Shown here: piece by piece, positions 1 through 7,342 of the stretch | Numbering within the stretch: the stretch's first letter is position 1 | How the letters are laid out: each line of letters starts with the position of its first letter | Assembly (NCBI GenBank): GCA_003446735.1 | Contig: DMCJ01000205.1 | Location: forward strand, 1-12,358 | DNA length: 12,358 nucleotides | Source: Lachnospiraceae bacterium | GTDB lineage: Bacteria; Bacillota; Clostridia; Lachnospirales; Lachnospiraceae | Direction: 5' to 3' | Notes under the pieces: generated by a model | What the model was told of the DNA's origin: nothing | Databases searched by the model: none | The model's input: the letters and a program-made list of their open reading frames with translations, nothing else | Position numbers and translations under genes: made by a program

Positions 1-900
1 GGATTCTTCCTTGGCATCAGCCTTGCGTCAGCGGAAGCAAACCGGATCGGCCTTAAGAAAGACTGCTGGTGGGATGCCGCGGTATGGCTCATCTTATTTA
101 CCATAACAGGTGCGAGAATCTATTATGTGATCTTTTCCTGGGATATGTATAAGAATGATCTTCTCGGGATCTTTAACTTAAGAAACGGAGGACTTGCGAT
201 CTACGGCGGTGTCATAGCGGGATTCCTGACTATATTTATCTATACGAGGATTACAAAGATAAACTATGCGGCAATGGCGGATGCAGGTATATTGGGACTT
301 CTTCTGGGACAGATCATGGGAAGATGGGGTAACTTCTTTAACAGGGAGGTTTTCGGCCGTTATACCGATAATATCTTTGCAATGCGGCTGCCCATAGATG
401 CCGTAAGGGCTTCGGATATCACGCCTGATCTTGCTGCCCATATTCAGGAGGGCACAAACTATATTCAGGTTCATCCGACTTTCTTTTATGAGAGCGCGCT
501 TAATCTTTTACTCCTTATCTTACTGCTCCTTTACAGAAAGCATAAGAAATTTGACGGAGAGCTGGCACTTTGTTATTTTCTCGGATACGGAGTGATAAGA
601 TTCGTGATGGAGGGTGTCAGGACCGACCGTCTTATGCTTTTTAATACAAATATAGCGGTTTCGCAGGCGCTTTCTGCCGTTATGGTAGTATTTGCGCTTA
701 TCATGCTCATCATAATGCGCATCCGTGCGCATATGGGAAAGGCAACTCTTACCGTAAATACGGAGGGCGGGGTTAACGGCGGTTCTGCAGATAAGACCGG
801 GAGGAATCTTTTGGAAGAGCCCGATATATCAGGAACAGACGTAAAAGCAGCGGGAGAAAAAAAGAATGATGATCTGAAAATCATTGAGATCACCGAATAA
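1..900 (+). CDS. lgt: Prolipoprotein diacylglyceryl transferase (Lgt), 5' end cut off by window
   Basis: Lgt is a membrane enzyme that moves diacylglycerol from phosphatidylglycerol to the lipobox cysteine of prolipoproteins. The frame is open from base 1, so the gene starts before the window; 299 residues are visible (numbered here from base 1). Family marks are G-A-R-I-Y-Y near 37-42, G-G-L-A-I-Y-G-G at 63-70, the signature G-R-W-G-N-F-F-N at 107-114, H-P-T-F-F-Y-E-S at 158-165, and R200-F-V-M-E204 followed by R-T-D-R-L. These include the Arg, Asn and Glu positions known to matter in E. coli Lgt. Several hydrophobic spans fit the multi-span fold. After the last span (about 222-240) there is a hydrophilic tail of about 58 residues rich in Gly, Glu, Asp and Lys, which is longer than usual. 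It is separated from mraZ by a terminator, so it is probably not in the dcw transcript. The identification is secure; only the N-terminus is unknown. Confidence 0.95.
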   Translation, partial: GFFLGISLASAEANRIGLKKDCWWDAAVWLILFTITGARIYYVIFSWDMYKNDLLGIFNLRNGGLAIYGGVIAGFLTIFIYTRITKINYAAMADAGILGLLLGQIMGRWGNFFNREVFGRYTDNIFAMRLPIDAVRASDITPDLAAHIQEGTNYIQVHPTFFYESALNLLLLILLLLYRKHKKFDGELALCYFLGYGVIRFVMEGVRTDRLMLFNTNIAVSQALSAVMVVFALIMLIIMRIRAHMGKATLTVNTEGGVNGGSADKTGRNLLEEPDISGTDVKAAGEKKNDDLKIIEITE

Positions 901-923
901 GTATAAATACCAAAAATACAGGC

Positions 924-961
924 AAAAAAGGCTGTCCGGATCCGGACAGCCTTATCTTTTT
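924..961 (+). terminator. Intrinsic terminator after lgt, possibly bidirectional
   Basis: A perfect inverted repeat spans 928-953 (13 bp per arm, centre at 940/941, core G-G-C-T-G-T-C-C-G-G-A and its complement). The innermost bases must form the loop. It is followed by A-T-C-T-T-T-T-T and preceded by six A's (924-929), so it could stop transcription on either strand. It lies 28 nt after the lgt stop codon and separates lgt from the dcw cluster. Confidence 0.9.
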
Positions 962-1017
962 CGGGGAAAGTATAATTACCGTATGCCAGTGAATATCAAA
1001 AAAGTGTAAAAATGGGG

Positions 1018-1046
1018 TTGCAAAATGCATAAAAGTGGTTTATATT
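1018..1046 (+). promoter_or_regulatory. Likely SigA-type promoter of the mraZ/dcw operon
   Basis: TTGCAA (1018-1023) and TATATT (1041-1046) are separated by exactly 17 nt, close to the consensus TTGACA/TATAAT for the housekeeping sigma factor. Transcription would start near 1053, just at the first repeat of the MraZ operator. No better promoter was seen in the 901-1088 gap. This is a sequence-based prediction only. Confidence 0.7.
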
Positions 1047-1052
1047 AGTGAC

Positions 1053-1080
1053 TAGGTGGTAGAAAGTGGTGAAAGGTGGT
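1053..1080 (+). promoter_or_regulatory. MraZ operator: three direct repeats at 10-bp pitch
   Basis: Three heptamers, TAGGTGG (1053-1059), AAAGTGG (1063-1069) and AAGGTGG (1073-1079), are each separated by 3 nt, giving GTGGT at 1056, 1066 and 1076. Known MraZ sites have this same geometry: AAAGTG(T/G) with N3 spacers in Mollicutes and TGGGN with 5-nt spacers in E. coli. A further AAAGTGG lies at 1032-1038 between the promoter hexamers, and AAAGTGT at 1001-1007 lies farther upstream. Placement at the predicted transcription start suits autoregulation by the MraZ encoded directly downstream. The pattern is directly visible; the binding is inferred. Confidence 0.8.
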
Positions 1081-1085
1081 GATCA
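1072..1085 (+). promoter_or_regulatory. Extended Shine-Dalgarno of mraZ, overlapping the third MraZ box
   Basis: AAAGGTGGTGATCA matches AAAGGAGGTGATCC, the complement of the usual 16S rRNA 3' end, at 12 of 14 positions. Its core lies about 9 nt before the ATG at 1089. It shares bases 1073-1080 with the last MraZ repeat, so the same bases may serve both DNA binding and ribosome binding. Confidence 0.75.
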
Positions 1086-1088
1086 GAG

Positions 1089-1520
1089 ATGTTCATGGGC
1101 GAGTACAATCACACGATCGATCCCAAGGGCAGACTGATCATTCCCGCTAAGTTCAGAGACGCCCTTAAGGAGAATTTTGTTGTCACAAAGGGTTTCGAGC
1201 ATTGTATCGCGATCTATAACGAAGAAGAGTTCAATGAGCTTATAAGCACTTACTCCAAAAATGTCTCGATGAAGAGCGATGCCCGTGCATATCAGAGATT
1301 TTTCATAGGACCGGCAGTCCAGCCCGAATTTGACAAGCAGGGCAGGATCCTTATTCCCGCGGCCCTAAGGGAATACGGCGGTATCGGAAAGGACGTTGTC
1401 CTTGCCGGCGTCGGAGACAGGATAGAGATCTGGGATAAGGAACGCTGGAGTGAAGTTAATTCCATAGAAAATATAGAGGAGATCGCCGAAGGGCTTTCGG
1501 AGAAAGTCTTTATGGCATGA
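1089..1520 (+). CDS. mraZ: Transcriptional regulator MraZ
   Basis: MraZ is a DNA-binding protein of the SpoVT/AbrB fold that forms rings and regulates the dcw operon, including its own gene. This copy has 143 residues, the normal length. The N-terminus M-F-M-G-E-Y-N-H-T-I-D-P-K-G-R is the classic family start. Two AbrB-like halves are visible, each with the D-x-x-x-R motif: D11-P-K-G-R15 and D82-K-Q-G-R86, followed by L-I-I-P-A-K and I-L-I-P-A-A. The ATG at 1089 has a long Shine-Dalgarno match and sits directly after a three-box operator of MraZ geometry. It is the first gene of the cluster and overlaps rsmH by 4 nt (ATGA). Function as a repressor of the operon is inferred from the family and the operator position. 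Confidence 0.97.
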   Translation: MFMGEYNHTIDPKGRLIIPAKFRDALKENFVVTKGFEHCIAIYNEEEFNELISTYSKNVSMKSDARAYQRFFIGPAVQPEFDKQGRILIPAALREYGGIGKDVVLAGVGDRIEIWDKERWSEVNSIENIEEIAEGLSEKVFMA

Positions 1521-2497
1521 TGAGGGATGGATCGATTAAGACAAGCGATTTTTCTCATGTTCCTGTCCTTTTTTACGAAGCGATAGAAGGACTTAACATC
1601 AAAAAAGACGGCATCTATGTCGACGGCACGATGGGCGGCGGCGGACATTCCGCCGGTATAGCCGGAAAGCTTTCGGACAAAGGTCATCTTTATTGCTTTG
1701 ACCAGGATGAAGATGCCATAAAAGCCGGAGGAGAGAGGCTTAAGGAGTATAAAGACAAAGTCACGATCTTCCATGATAATTACGTCAGATCAGTAATGAC
1801 CCTCAGGGACCACGGAATCCAAACTGCCGATGGGATCCTGCTGGACCTGGGGGTCTCCTCCTATCAGCTTGATACGGCTGAGCGGGGATTTTCATACAGC
1901 GAAGACGCCCCTTTAGACATGAGGATGGATAAAAGGGGACTAAAAACGGCAGAGACGATCGTTAATTCCTATGAAGAAAAGGACTTAATAAGGATCCTTC
2001 GGGATTACGGAGAAGAGAGATTCGCGGTAAATATCGCAAAGGGGATCGTAAGAGCAAGAGAAGGCGGCCCGATAAAGACCACATTCGAGCTTAATGACAT
2101 AATAGATAAAGCGATCCCGAAAAAGTTTAAAGCAGCCGGGGGACATCCCTCGAAGCGCACATTTCAGGCGATAAGGATAGAACTTAACAACGAGCTTAAC
2201 GTTCTTGAGGAAAGTCTGCCTGAGATGATAGATTTTTTATCCGATAAGGGAAGGCTGTGCATAATCACATTCCATTCCCTGGAAGACCGGATAGTTAAAA
2301 ATGCATTCAGGAAAGCAGAGAACCCCTGTATTTGTCCGCCGGAATTCCCGGTGTGTACCTGCGGCAGGGTGTCTCTGGGCAGAGTTGTTACAAGAAGGGC
2401 AGTGATCCCTTCGGAAAAAGAAATTGGGGAAAACCGCAGGTCAAAGAGCGCAAAGCTCAGAATTTTTGAGAGGGAGAGGACAGATGAGAGCGGCTAG
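1517..2497 (+). CDS. rsmH: 16S rRNA (cytosine1402-N4)-methyltransferase RsmH
   Basis: RsmH (MraW) uses S-adenosylmethionine to methylate N4 of C1402 in the 16S rRNA decoding centre. The 326 residues fit the family length. H14-V-P-V-L opens the conserved region. The SAM-binding loop is D36-G-T-M-G-G-G-G-H-S, followed by D110-L-G-V-S-S and P-L-D-M-R-M-D at about 132-138. H210-P-S-K-R-T-F-Q-A-I-R-I, T251-F-H-S-L-E-D-R and N307-R-R-S-K-S-A-K-L-R are the later family blocks. A C-x-C-x6-C-x-C cluster (C271, C273, C280, C282) precedes the C-terminal block and could bind a metal. The start overlaps the mraZ stop (ATGA), suggesting translational coupling. A second ATG lies at 1520, and either could be used; the nearest GGAG is about 14 nt upstream of the first. 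Confidence 0.97.
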   Translation: MMRDGSIKTSDFSHVPVLFYEAIEGLNIKKDGIYVDGTMGGGGHSAGIAGKLSDKGHLYCFDQDEDAIKAGGERLKEYKDKVTIFHDNYVRSVMTLRDHGIQTADGILLDLGVSSYQLDTAERGFSYSEDAPLDMRMDKRGLKTAETIVNSYEEKDLIRILRDYGEERFAVNIAKGIVRAREGGPIKTTFELNDIIDKAIPKKFKAAGGHPSKRTFQAIRIELNNELNVLEESLPEMIDFLSDKGRLCIITFHSLEDRIVKNAFRKAENPCICPPEFPVCTCGRVSLGRVVTRRAVIPSEKEIGENRRSKSAKLRIFERERTDESG

Positions 2498-2969
2498 AAG
2501 CGCAAGGAGAGGCTATCATTATCACAGGGGAGCGTACGGCGATTTTTACATCGACGGTTCCACCGCTACAAGGATCGACGTTCGTGAAGAGATCAATAAG
2601 CCCCTTAAAAGAAGAGAAAGCCACGCCGTAAGGCGTAACAGGGAAAAAGCTCTCCACATGAACTTCGGTTATGTGGCTATGATGGCTATCGCTCTCATTG
2701 TCTCCTCTGTCATCCTCTTTGGTTACATCCGTCTCCAGGCCGAGAACAAGGCGCTTACAGAGACCATCGCAGCCAAGGAGAGCAGGCTTAATTCGTTAAG
2801 GCTTGAAAATGACGAAGAGTATTCCAGGATATTATCATCCGTTGACCTAGAACATGTAAAAGAAGTGGCTACAGGCGAGCTTAACATGAAATACGCAGAA
2901 GAAGGCCAGATAGTCGAAGTTCAGACAAGAGGAGACGACTACGTAAGACAATACGCCAAGATGCCGTAA
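2484..2969 (+). CDS. ftsL: Cell division protein FtsL-like, bitopic membrane protein
   Basis: FtsL is a small single-pass division protein that pairs with DivIC/FtsB and FtsQ and helps activate the FtsW-FtsI synthase. The protein has 161 residues: a basic cytoplasmic region (1-59), one membrane span (about 60-82), a likely short coiled coil (about 84-112, A-E-N-K-A-L-T-E-T-I with regular Leu), and a C-terminal extracytoplasmic part with the family-like segment D-L-E-H-V-K-E-V-A-T and M-K-Y-A-E. Sequence conservation in FtsL is low, so topology and position between rsmH and a class B PBP carry most of the weight. The ATG at 2484 is chosen because AGGGAGAGGA (2471-2480) lies just upstream; this overlaps the rsmH end by 14 nt. 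An upstream in-frame start at 2424 lies deeper in rsmH and has no need to be invoked. The N-terminal region is longer than in E. coli FtsL. Confidence 0.85.
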   Translation: MRAARSARRGYHYHRGAYGDFYIDGSTATRIDVREEINKPLKRRESHAVRRNREKALHMNFGYVAMMAIALIVSSVILFGYIRLQAENKALTETIAAKESRLNSLRLENDEEYSRILSSVDLEHVKEVATGELNMKYAEEGQIVEVQTRGDDYVRQYAKMP

Positions 2970-2978
2970 GGGGATAAA

Positions 2979-5099
2979 GTGAGTTCTAAAAAGTTTACGA
3001 TAGAAATGAGAAAGAAGCTGGCAGTACTGTTTGTGGCGGTATTGCTGGCTTTTGTCGCGCTTTCCGTGCGCCTTATAATGATAAATAAGGAAAACGGAGA
3101 CAACTATAAAAAGCAGATATTATCCCAGCAGAACTATGTTTCCACGGTGCTTCCCTTTAAGAGAGGAGACATACTTGACTCCCAGGGAAGTAAGCTTGCC
3201 TACAGTGAAAAAGTCTATAATCTCGTCGTTGATTCCAATCTCATAAATGCAACCGAAGGGGCATTAGAGCCCACGGTGGCGGCGCTTCATGAGTGCTTCG
3301 GGCTTGACGAGATCGAGATGAGAAACTATATCACATCTCACAAGGATTCCAGATATTACAAGCCCTTAAAGAGGCTGTCATACGAAAAGATAGAGCCTTT
3401 TGTAAAAAAGCAGAATGACCCCACATTAAATCAGGGCATAGCCGGGATATGGTTTGAAGAAGAATACAGGAGGGTCTATCCTTACGGCCCGCTTGCATCC
3501 GATGTCATCGGATTTACCACGGATGATAATATCGGAACCTTCGGCCTTGAGGGATATTACAATGAGACCTTAAACGGTCTTAACGGCCGCGAATACGGAT
3601 ATCTTACGGATAACGAAGATCTTGAGAGAAGTACGATAGGCGCAAAAGACGGTCAGACGATAGTTACGACGATAGATGCCAATATCCAGGCTGTCGTTGA
3701 AAAATACATGACAAAATGGAACCGCGAGCATGAAGGTCAGTATGCCTTCAGGACCGGGGAATTGGGGAGCAAGAATACCGGCGTTATCGTGATGGATCCC
3801 AATAACGGCGAGATCCTTGCGATGGCAAGCTACCCGAGGTTCGATCTTTCCGATCCGAGATCGCTTTCGGAGAACGGACTTTACACATCCGAAGAGATCG
3901 CGGCTATGGACGAAGAGACCTATTATAAGAACTTAAACAATATCTGGAGAAATTTCTGTATCTCGGATACATATGAGCCCGGATCAACGGCCAAGAGTCT
4001 TACCATAGCGGCCGCTCTGGATTCCGGAGCCATAAACGGAAACGAGGTTTATTACTGCGACGGCTCACTTGAAGTCGGAGGTCATAATATCCACTGTCAC
4101 AACAGACTCGGACACGGGCAGGTGAGCGTCCCCTATGCATTGGAGCAGAGCTGTAACGTGGCCCTTATGCATATAGGACAGGCTATGGGAAAAGAGACCA
4201 TGGCAAAATACCTTGAGAATTATAATATGGGCCTTAAGACAAATATAGACTTGTCAGGAGAGGCCAGAACGGATACACTTGTATACAATGCTGCTGATAT
4301 GGTAAGTTCCGACCTTGCGATCTCGACCTTCGGTCAGGGTTATAACTGTACCATGATCCAGATGGCAAGCGCTTTTTCTTCCGTTATTAACGGCGGGTAT
4401 TATTATCAGCCGCACGTGGTTAAGGAAGTAAGAAACAGCGACGGGACCGTGGCAAGAAAGGTAGAGCCGAGGGTATTAAAGCAGACGATATCCGAGACCA
4501 CGTCCGATAGGATGAGAGAGTATCTTAACGGAGTTACCGTAAGCGGTACCGGTAAGACGGCTGTTCCCGCCGGATATAAGATAGGCGGAAAGACGGGTAC
4601 TGCCGAGATGTACCCCAGAGGTACCGGAAATTACGTTGTTTCCTTTATAGGATATGCGCCCGCAGACGATCCGCAGGTAGTCGTATACGTGGTCATAGAC
4701 AGGCCGAACACCGATTCCCAGCCGCACTCGACCTTTGCACAGGAGATAACAAGAAACATATTTAACGAGATATTGCCTTACCTTCAGATATTCAGGACCG
4801 AAGAGCTGACCGATGAGGAAAGAGCGGAGCTCATGGAGCTTGGCATAATCCCTCAGCCCATGATCGAAAACGCTTCGGACGGAAGCGAGCTCGAAACGGT
4901 AGAGACCAGCGTCGGAGAAGGTGAGGGAGTAAATCCCGCGGTAAATGTAACAACGGATCCCGCGACCGGAAATGTCATAGATCCAAAGACCGGTATAGCC
5001 TTAGATCCTACAACCTATGAGCCTGTTGACCCCACTGTTTCAGACCTTGATAATATAGGAGCGCTTATAGACGAGGAGTCAAATATTTCCATAGAATAG
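2979..5099 (+). CDS. ftsI: Class B penicillin-binding protein, FtsI/SpoVD type (septal transpeptidase)
   Basis: This is the monofunctional DD-transpeptidase that cross-links septal peptidoglycan, the partner of FtsW. Its 706 residues show an N-terminal membrane anchor (about 13-35), a PBP dimerisation domain starting near K61-R-G-D-I-L-D, and a transpeptidase domain from about 266 to 600. The active-site motifs are all present: S336-T-A-K339 (nucleophile Ser336), S391-C-N393 and K538-T-G540. No PASTA domain follows, unlike many FtsI/SpoVD homologues. Instead there is a tail of about 100 acidic residues ending in an eight-residue repeat (660-691). The start is GTG at 2979 with AAGGGG (2968-2973) at 5 nt, overlapping the ftsL stop codon; the gene gap is 9 nt. 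Position beside ftsL, mraY and ftsW favours a vegetative division role over a sporulation-only SpoVD role, but the two subtypes cannot be separated by sequence reading. Confidence 0.95.
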   Translation: MSSKKFTIEMRKKLAVLFVAVLLAFVALSVRLIMINKENGDNYKKQILSQQNYVSTVLPFKRGDILDSQGSKLAYSEKVYNLVVDSNLINATEGALEPTVAALHECFGLDEIEMRNYITSHKDSRYYKPLKRLSYEKIEPFVKKQNDPTLNQGIAGIWFEEEYRRVYPYGPLASDVIGFTTDDNIGTFGLEGYYNETLNGLNGREYGYLTDNEDLERSTIGAKDGQTIVTTIDANIQAVVEKYMTKWNREHEGQYAFRTGELGSKNTGVIVMDPNNGEILAMASYPRFDLSDPRSLSENGLYTSEEIAAMDEETYYKNLNNIWRNFCISDTYEPGSTAKSLTIAAALDSGAINGNEVYYCDGSLEVGGHNIHCHNRLGHGQVSVPYALEQSCNVALMHIGQAMGKETMAKYLENYNMGLKTNIDLSGEARTDTLVYNAADMVSSDLAISTFGQGYNCTMIQMASAFSSVINGGYYYQPHVVKEVRNSDGTVARKVEPRVLKQTISETTSDRMREYLNGVTVSGTGKTAVPAGYKIGGKTGTAEMYPRGTGNYVVSFIGYAPADDPQVVVYVVIDRPNTDSQPHSTFAQEITRNIFNEILPYLQIFRTEELTDEERAELMELGIIPQPMIENASDGSELETVETSVGEGEGVNPAVNVTTDPATGNVIDPKTGIALDPTTYEPVDPTVSDLDNIGALIDEESNISIE
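4956..5051 (+). repeat. Four tandem 8-residue repeats in the PBP C-terminal tail
   Basis: Residues 660-691 of the PBP read as DPATGNVI, DPKTGIAL, DPTTYEPV, DPTVSDLD: four units of eight residues, each opening with Asp-Pro and carrying Thr at position 4 in the first three. The repeat degrades toward the C-terminus. It lies on the extracytoplasmic side, after the transpeptidase domain. Its function is unknown; a flexible spacer, or a contact to wall or divisome partners, are possibilities. Confidence 0.8.
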
Positions 5100-5111
5100 A
5101 GGAGATGCATT

Positions 5112-6089
5112 ATGCATGAAGCAGTGCTTGATATGTTCAATTCCCTCGTGGCAGCCTTTATCATAGTTGTCATCACAGGGCCGAAACTGATCCCTTTCTT
5201 AAGGAAACTTAAGATCGGACAGACCGAGAGAGAAGACGGACCCGAGTCTCATTTAAAGAAAAAAGGAACGCCTACGATGGGCGGTATCATGATCATTCTG
5301 GGAATGAGCATAGCAACGATCATCTTTCATAAGCGCGCACCCCAGTGCACACCTATACTCATGCTTACGATAGGTTTCGGACTCATCGGATTTTTAGATG
5401 ACTTCCTAAAGGTAGTCATGAAGCGATCCCAGGGGCTCTTACCCTGGCAGAAGATGGGGCTGCAGCTCCTTGTTACCGGAGGCTTTGCGTTCTATCTTTA
5501 TAATTTTACCGAATTTGACATGAGGATGAGGATCCCCTTTGTTCCGGACAAGATGCTTGATATAGGCGTCTTCCATATACCGGTGCTGTTTTTTCTTGTG
5601 ATAGGCGTTGTAAATGCCACGAACTTAACGGACGGACTTGACGGACTCTTATCCGGAGTAACGCTTTTTGTCACCATCTTTTTTATGGTGGCTGCGGTTA
5701 TTTTGGCTGTGGATATAACCCCGATAATAGGAGCCATGGCCGGCGCGATCTTAGGCTTTCTTATGTTTAATTCAAAGCCCGCGTCCGTATTTATGGGAGA
5801 TACGGGATCGCTTGCCATAGGCGGATTTGTAATAGGCTGTGCTTACATGATGCAGCTTGAGCTCTTCCTTGTGATCGTCGGATTTATATATGTGGCTGAG
5901 ACCTTAAGTGTTATGATTCAGGTTTCCTACTTTAAGATCACCAAGGGAAAAAGGATATTTAAGATGACTCCCATACACCACCATTTTGAGCTCTCGGGAT
6001 ACGAAGAGACAAAGGTAACATGGGCATTTATCATAGTCACCGCAGTTTTATGTGCGGTAGGCATAATAGCATTATTTGAGACCATATAG
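5112..6089 (+). CDS. mraY: Phospho-N-acetylmuramoyl-pentapeptide transferase MraY
   Basis: MraY transfers phospho-MurNAc-pentapeptide from UDP to undecaprenyl phosphate, making lipid I at the inner face of the membrane. The 325 residues match the bacterial family length and carry about ten hydrophobic spans. Diagnostic motifs are K51-G-T-P-T-M-G-G, G93-F-L-D-D-F-L-K (D96/D97, magnesium and substrate site), N168-A-T-N-L-T-D-G-L-D-G-L (D174, D177), F227-M-G-D-T-G-S (D230) and the H289-H-H triad in M-T-P-I-H-H-H-F-E-L. The ATG at 5112 is preceded by AGGAG (5100-5104) at 7 nt, directly after the PBP stop codon. In most Firmicutes murE/murF or murD adjoin mraY; here it lies directly between the PBP and ftsW. 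Confidence 0.98.
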   Translation: MHEAVLDMFNSLVAAFIIVVITGPKLIPFLRKLKIGQTEREDGPESHLKKKGTPTMGGIMIILGMSIATIIFHKRAPQCTPILMLTIGFGLIGFLDDFLKVVMKRSQGLLPWQKMGLQLLVTGGFAFYLYNFTEFDMRMRIPFVPDKMLDIGVFHIPVLFFLVIGVVNATNLTDGLDGLLSGVTLFVTIFFMVAAVILAVDITPIIGAMAGAILGFLMFNSKPASVFMGDTGSLAIGGFVIGCAYMMQLELFLVIVGFIYVAETLSVMIQVSYFKITKGKRIFKMTPIHHHFELSGYEETKVTWAFIIVTAVLCAVGIIALFETI

Positions 6090-6097
6090 AGGTAAAG

Positions 6098-7342
6098 ATG
6101 GCTTTAAGACTGGTATCTGACAACAGCAGGAAAAAAGGCAGAAGAGTAAGCGGTGATTATTTTGATTACACCCTTCTTTTTGTTGTCATCTTCCTTATCA
6201 TATTCGGGCTTGTCATGATCTATTCCACAAGTGCATATCAGTCTGCGGCAGCAAATGAAGGAGATTCCACGGGCTTTTTAAAGAAGCAGCTCCTTGCGAC
6301 GATCATCGGTATCCCCGTCATGATGATAACGATCTTCGTCGATTATCACTGGTGGGAGAAGTTCTCGTTCATAGGTATAGGTATCTCGTTCGTCCTTGTA
6401 TTTTTAGTGCTGACACCCATGGGTCTTGAGATAAACAACGCCCGCCGCTGGATAAAGGTAGGACCCTTGTCCTTACAGCCCGCGGAGGTCGTAAAGATAG
6501 CGATCATCCTCTGGTGTTCGGTGCTGATCACCCACTTTATGGAGCTTCACAAAAAGGAAAACATAGGCAGATGGAAGTCGATGGCCTACATCTTATCCGT
6601 GCCTTTCGTATTTGCGGTTTTATTATGGCAGGTAACAAGTAACCTAAGCTCGGCCATAATCGTGGGAGGCATAGCAGCTCTGATGCTCTATGTGGCAGAT
6701 CCGGATTATAAGAAATATTTCTTCATAACGATAATAGTAGCAGTCATCGCAGCGCTCATCATCGCCTATGCCGTAAAGGTGACCGGAGATGACGGAGGAG
6801 CCAGCTTCAGATTAAAGAGGATAAGCGTGTGGCTCGATCCCGAATCGGATGCGTCGGATAAAGGATTCCAGACTCTGCAGGCGCTTTATGCGATAGGCTC
6901 GGGCGGCATATTCGGTAAAGGTCTCGGAGGCTCATTACAGAAGTTGGGTACTCTTCCCGAGGCACAGAACGATATGATATTCTCGATCATATGCGAAGAG
7001 CTCGGACTTTTCGGCGCTCTTGCGATCATACTTTTGTTCATACTTCTCATATGGAGATGTTTTATAATTGCCAATAACGCAAGGGACTTATTCGGCGCGA
7101 TGCTCGTCGTCGGAGTCATGGCCCATTTTGCGATCCAGGTAGTCCTTAATATCGCCGTTGTAACAAATTCGGTTCCAAACACCGGTATTTCCCTTCCGTT
7201 CATAAGTTACGGGGGATCATCGGAGCTGTTCTTAATGGCGGAGATAGGACTTGTCTTAAATGTGTCGAGGCAGATAGGCCTCCAGAATAACGAGGATAAT
7301 ACTGAAAGGGTTGAAAGAGTTGAAAGAAGGAGGAGGACGTAG
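6098..7342 (+). CDS. ftsW: SEDS-family lipid II polymerase FtsW
   Basis: FtsW is a SEDS glycosyltransferase that polymerises lipid II at the septum together with its class B PBP. This protein has 414 residues with about ten membrane spans. Family marks include the first span with G37-L-V-M-I-Y-S-T-S, N114-A-R-R-W-I-K-V-G, Q127-P-A-E-V-V-K, the loop L284-G-T-L-P-E-A-Q-N-D-M-I-F, E300-E-L-G-L-F-G, and G363-I-S-L-P-F-I-S-Y-G-G-S-S. D292 corresponds to the Asp that is essential in E. coli FtsW. The usual P-D-L-G element is S-N-L-S here (181-184). FtsW is preferred over RodA because of its place between mraY and ftsQ and in the same transcript as the division PBP. AGAGG (6088-6092) lies 5 nt before the ATG, overlapping the mraY stop. 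The C-terminus is charged (E-R-V-E-R-R-R-R-T) and its codons overlap the start of ftsQ. Confidence 0.95.
   Translation: MALRLVSDNSRKKGRRVSGDYFDYTLLFVVIFLIIFGLVMIYSTSAYQSAAANEGDSTGFLKKQLLATIIGIPVMMITIFVDYHWWEKFSFIGIGISFVLVFLVLTPMGLEINNARRWIKVGPLSLQPAEVVKIAIILWCSVLITHFMELHKKENIGRWKSMAYILSVPFVFAVLLWQVTSNLSSAIIVGGIAALMLYVADPDYKKYFFITIIVAVIAALIIAYAVKVTGDDGGASFRLKRISVWLDPESDASDKGFQTLQALYAIGSGGIFGKGLGGSLQKLGTLPEAQNDMIFSIICEELGLFGALAIILLFILLIWRCFIIANNARDLFGAMLVVGVMAHFAIQVVLNIAVVTNSVPNTGISLPFISYGGSSELFLMAEIGLVLNVSRQIGLQNNEDNTERVERVERRRRT

Noticed and set aside
971..976. Perfect TATAAT hexamer upstream of mraZ
   Set aside because: The position 17 nt upstream falls in the lgt terminator stem (AGCCTT), a poor -35, and the TTGCAA/TATATT pair nearer to mraZ is a better promoter.
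1292..1774. Open frame of about 160 codons on the minus strand across mraZ and rsmH
   Set aside because: It overlaps two well-conserved genes, shows no family motif and no credible start region.
5105..5117. ATGCAT-T-ATGCAT duplication around the mraY start codon
   Set aside because: It is a short chance arrangement around ATG with no room for a stable hairpin, and the SD and start are ordinary.
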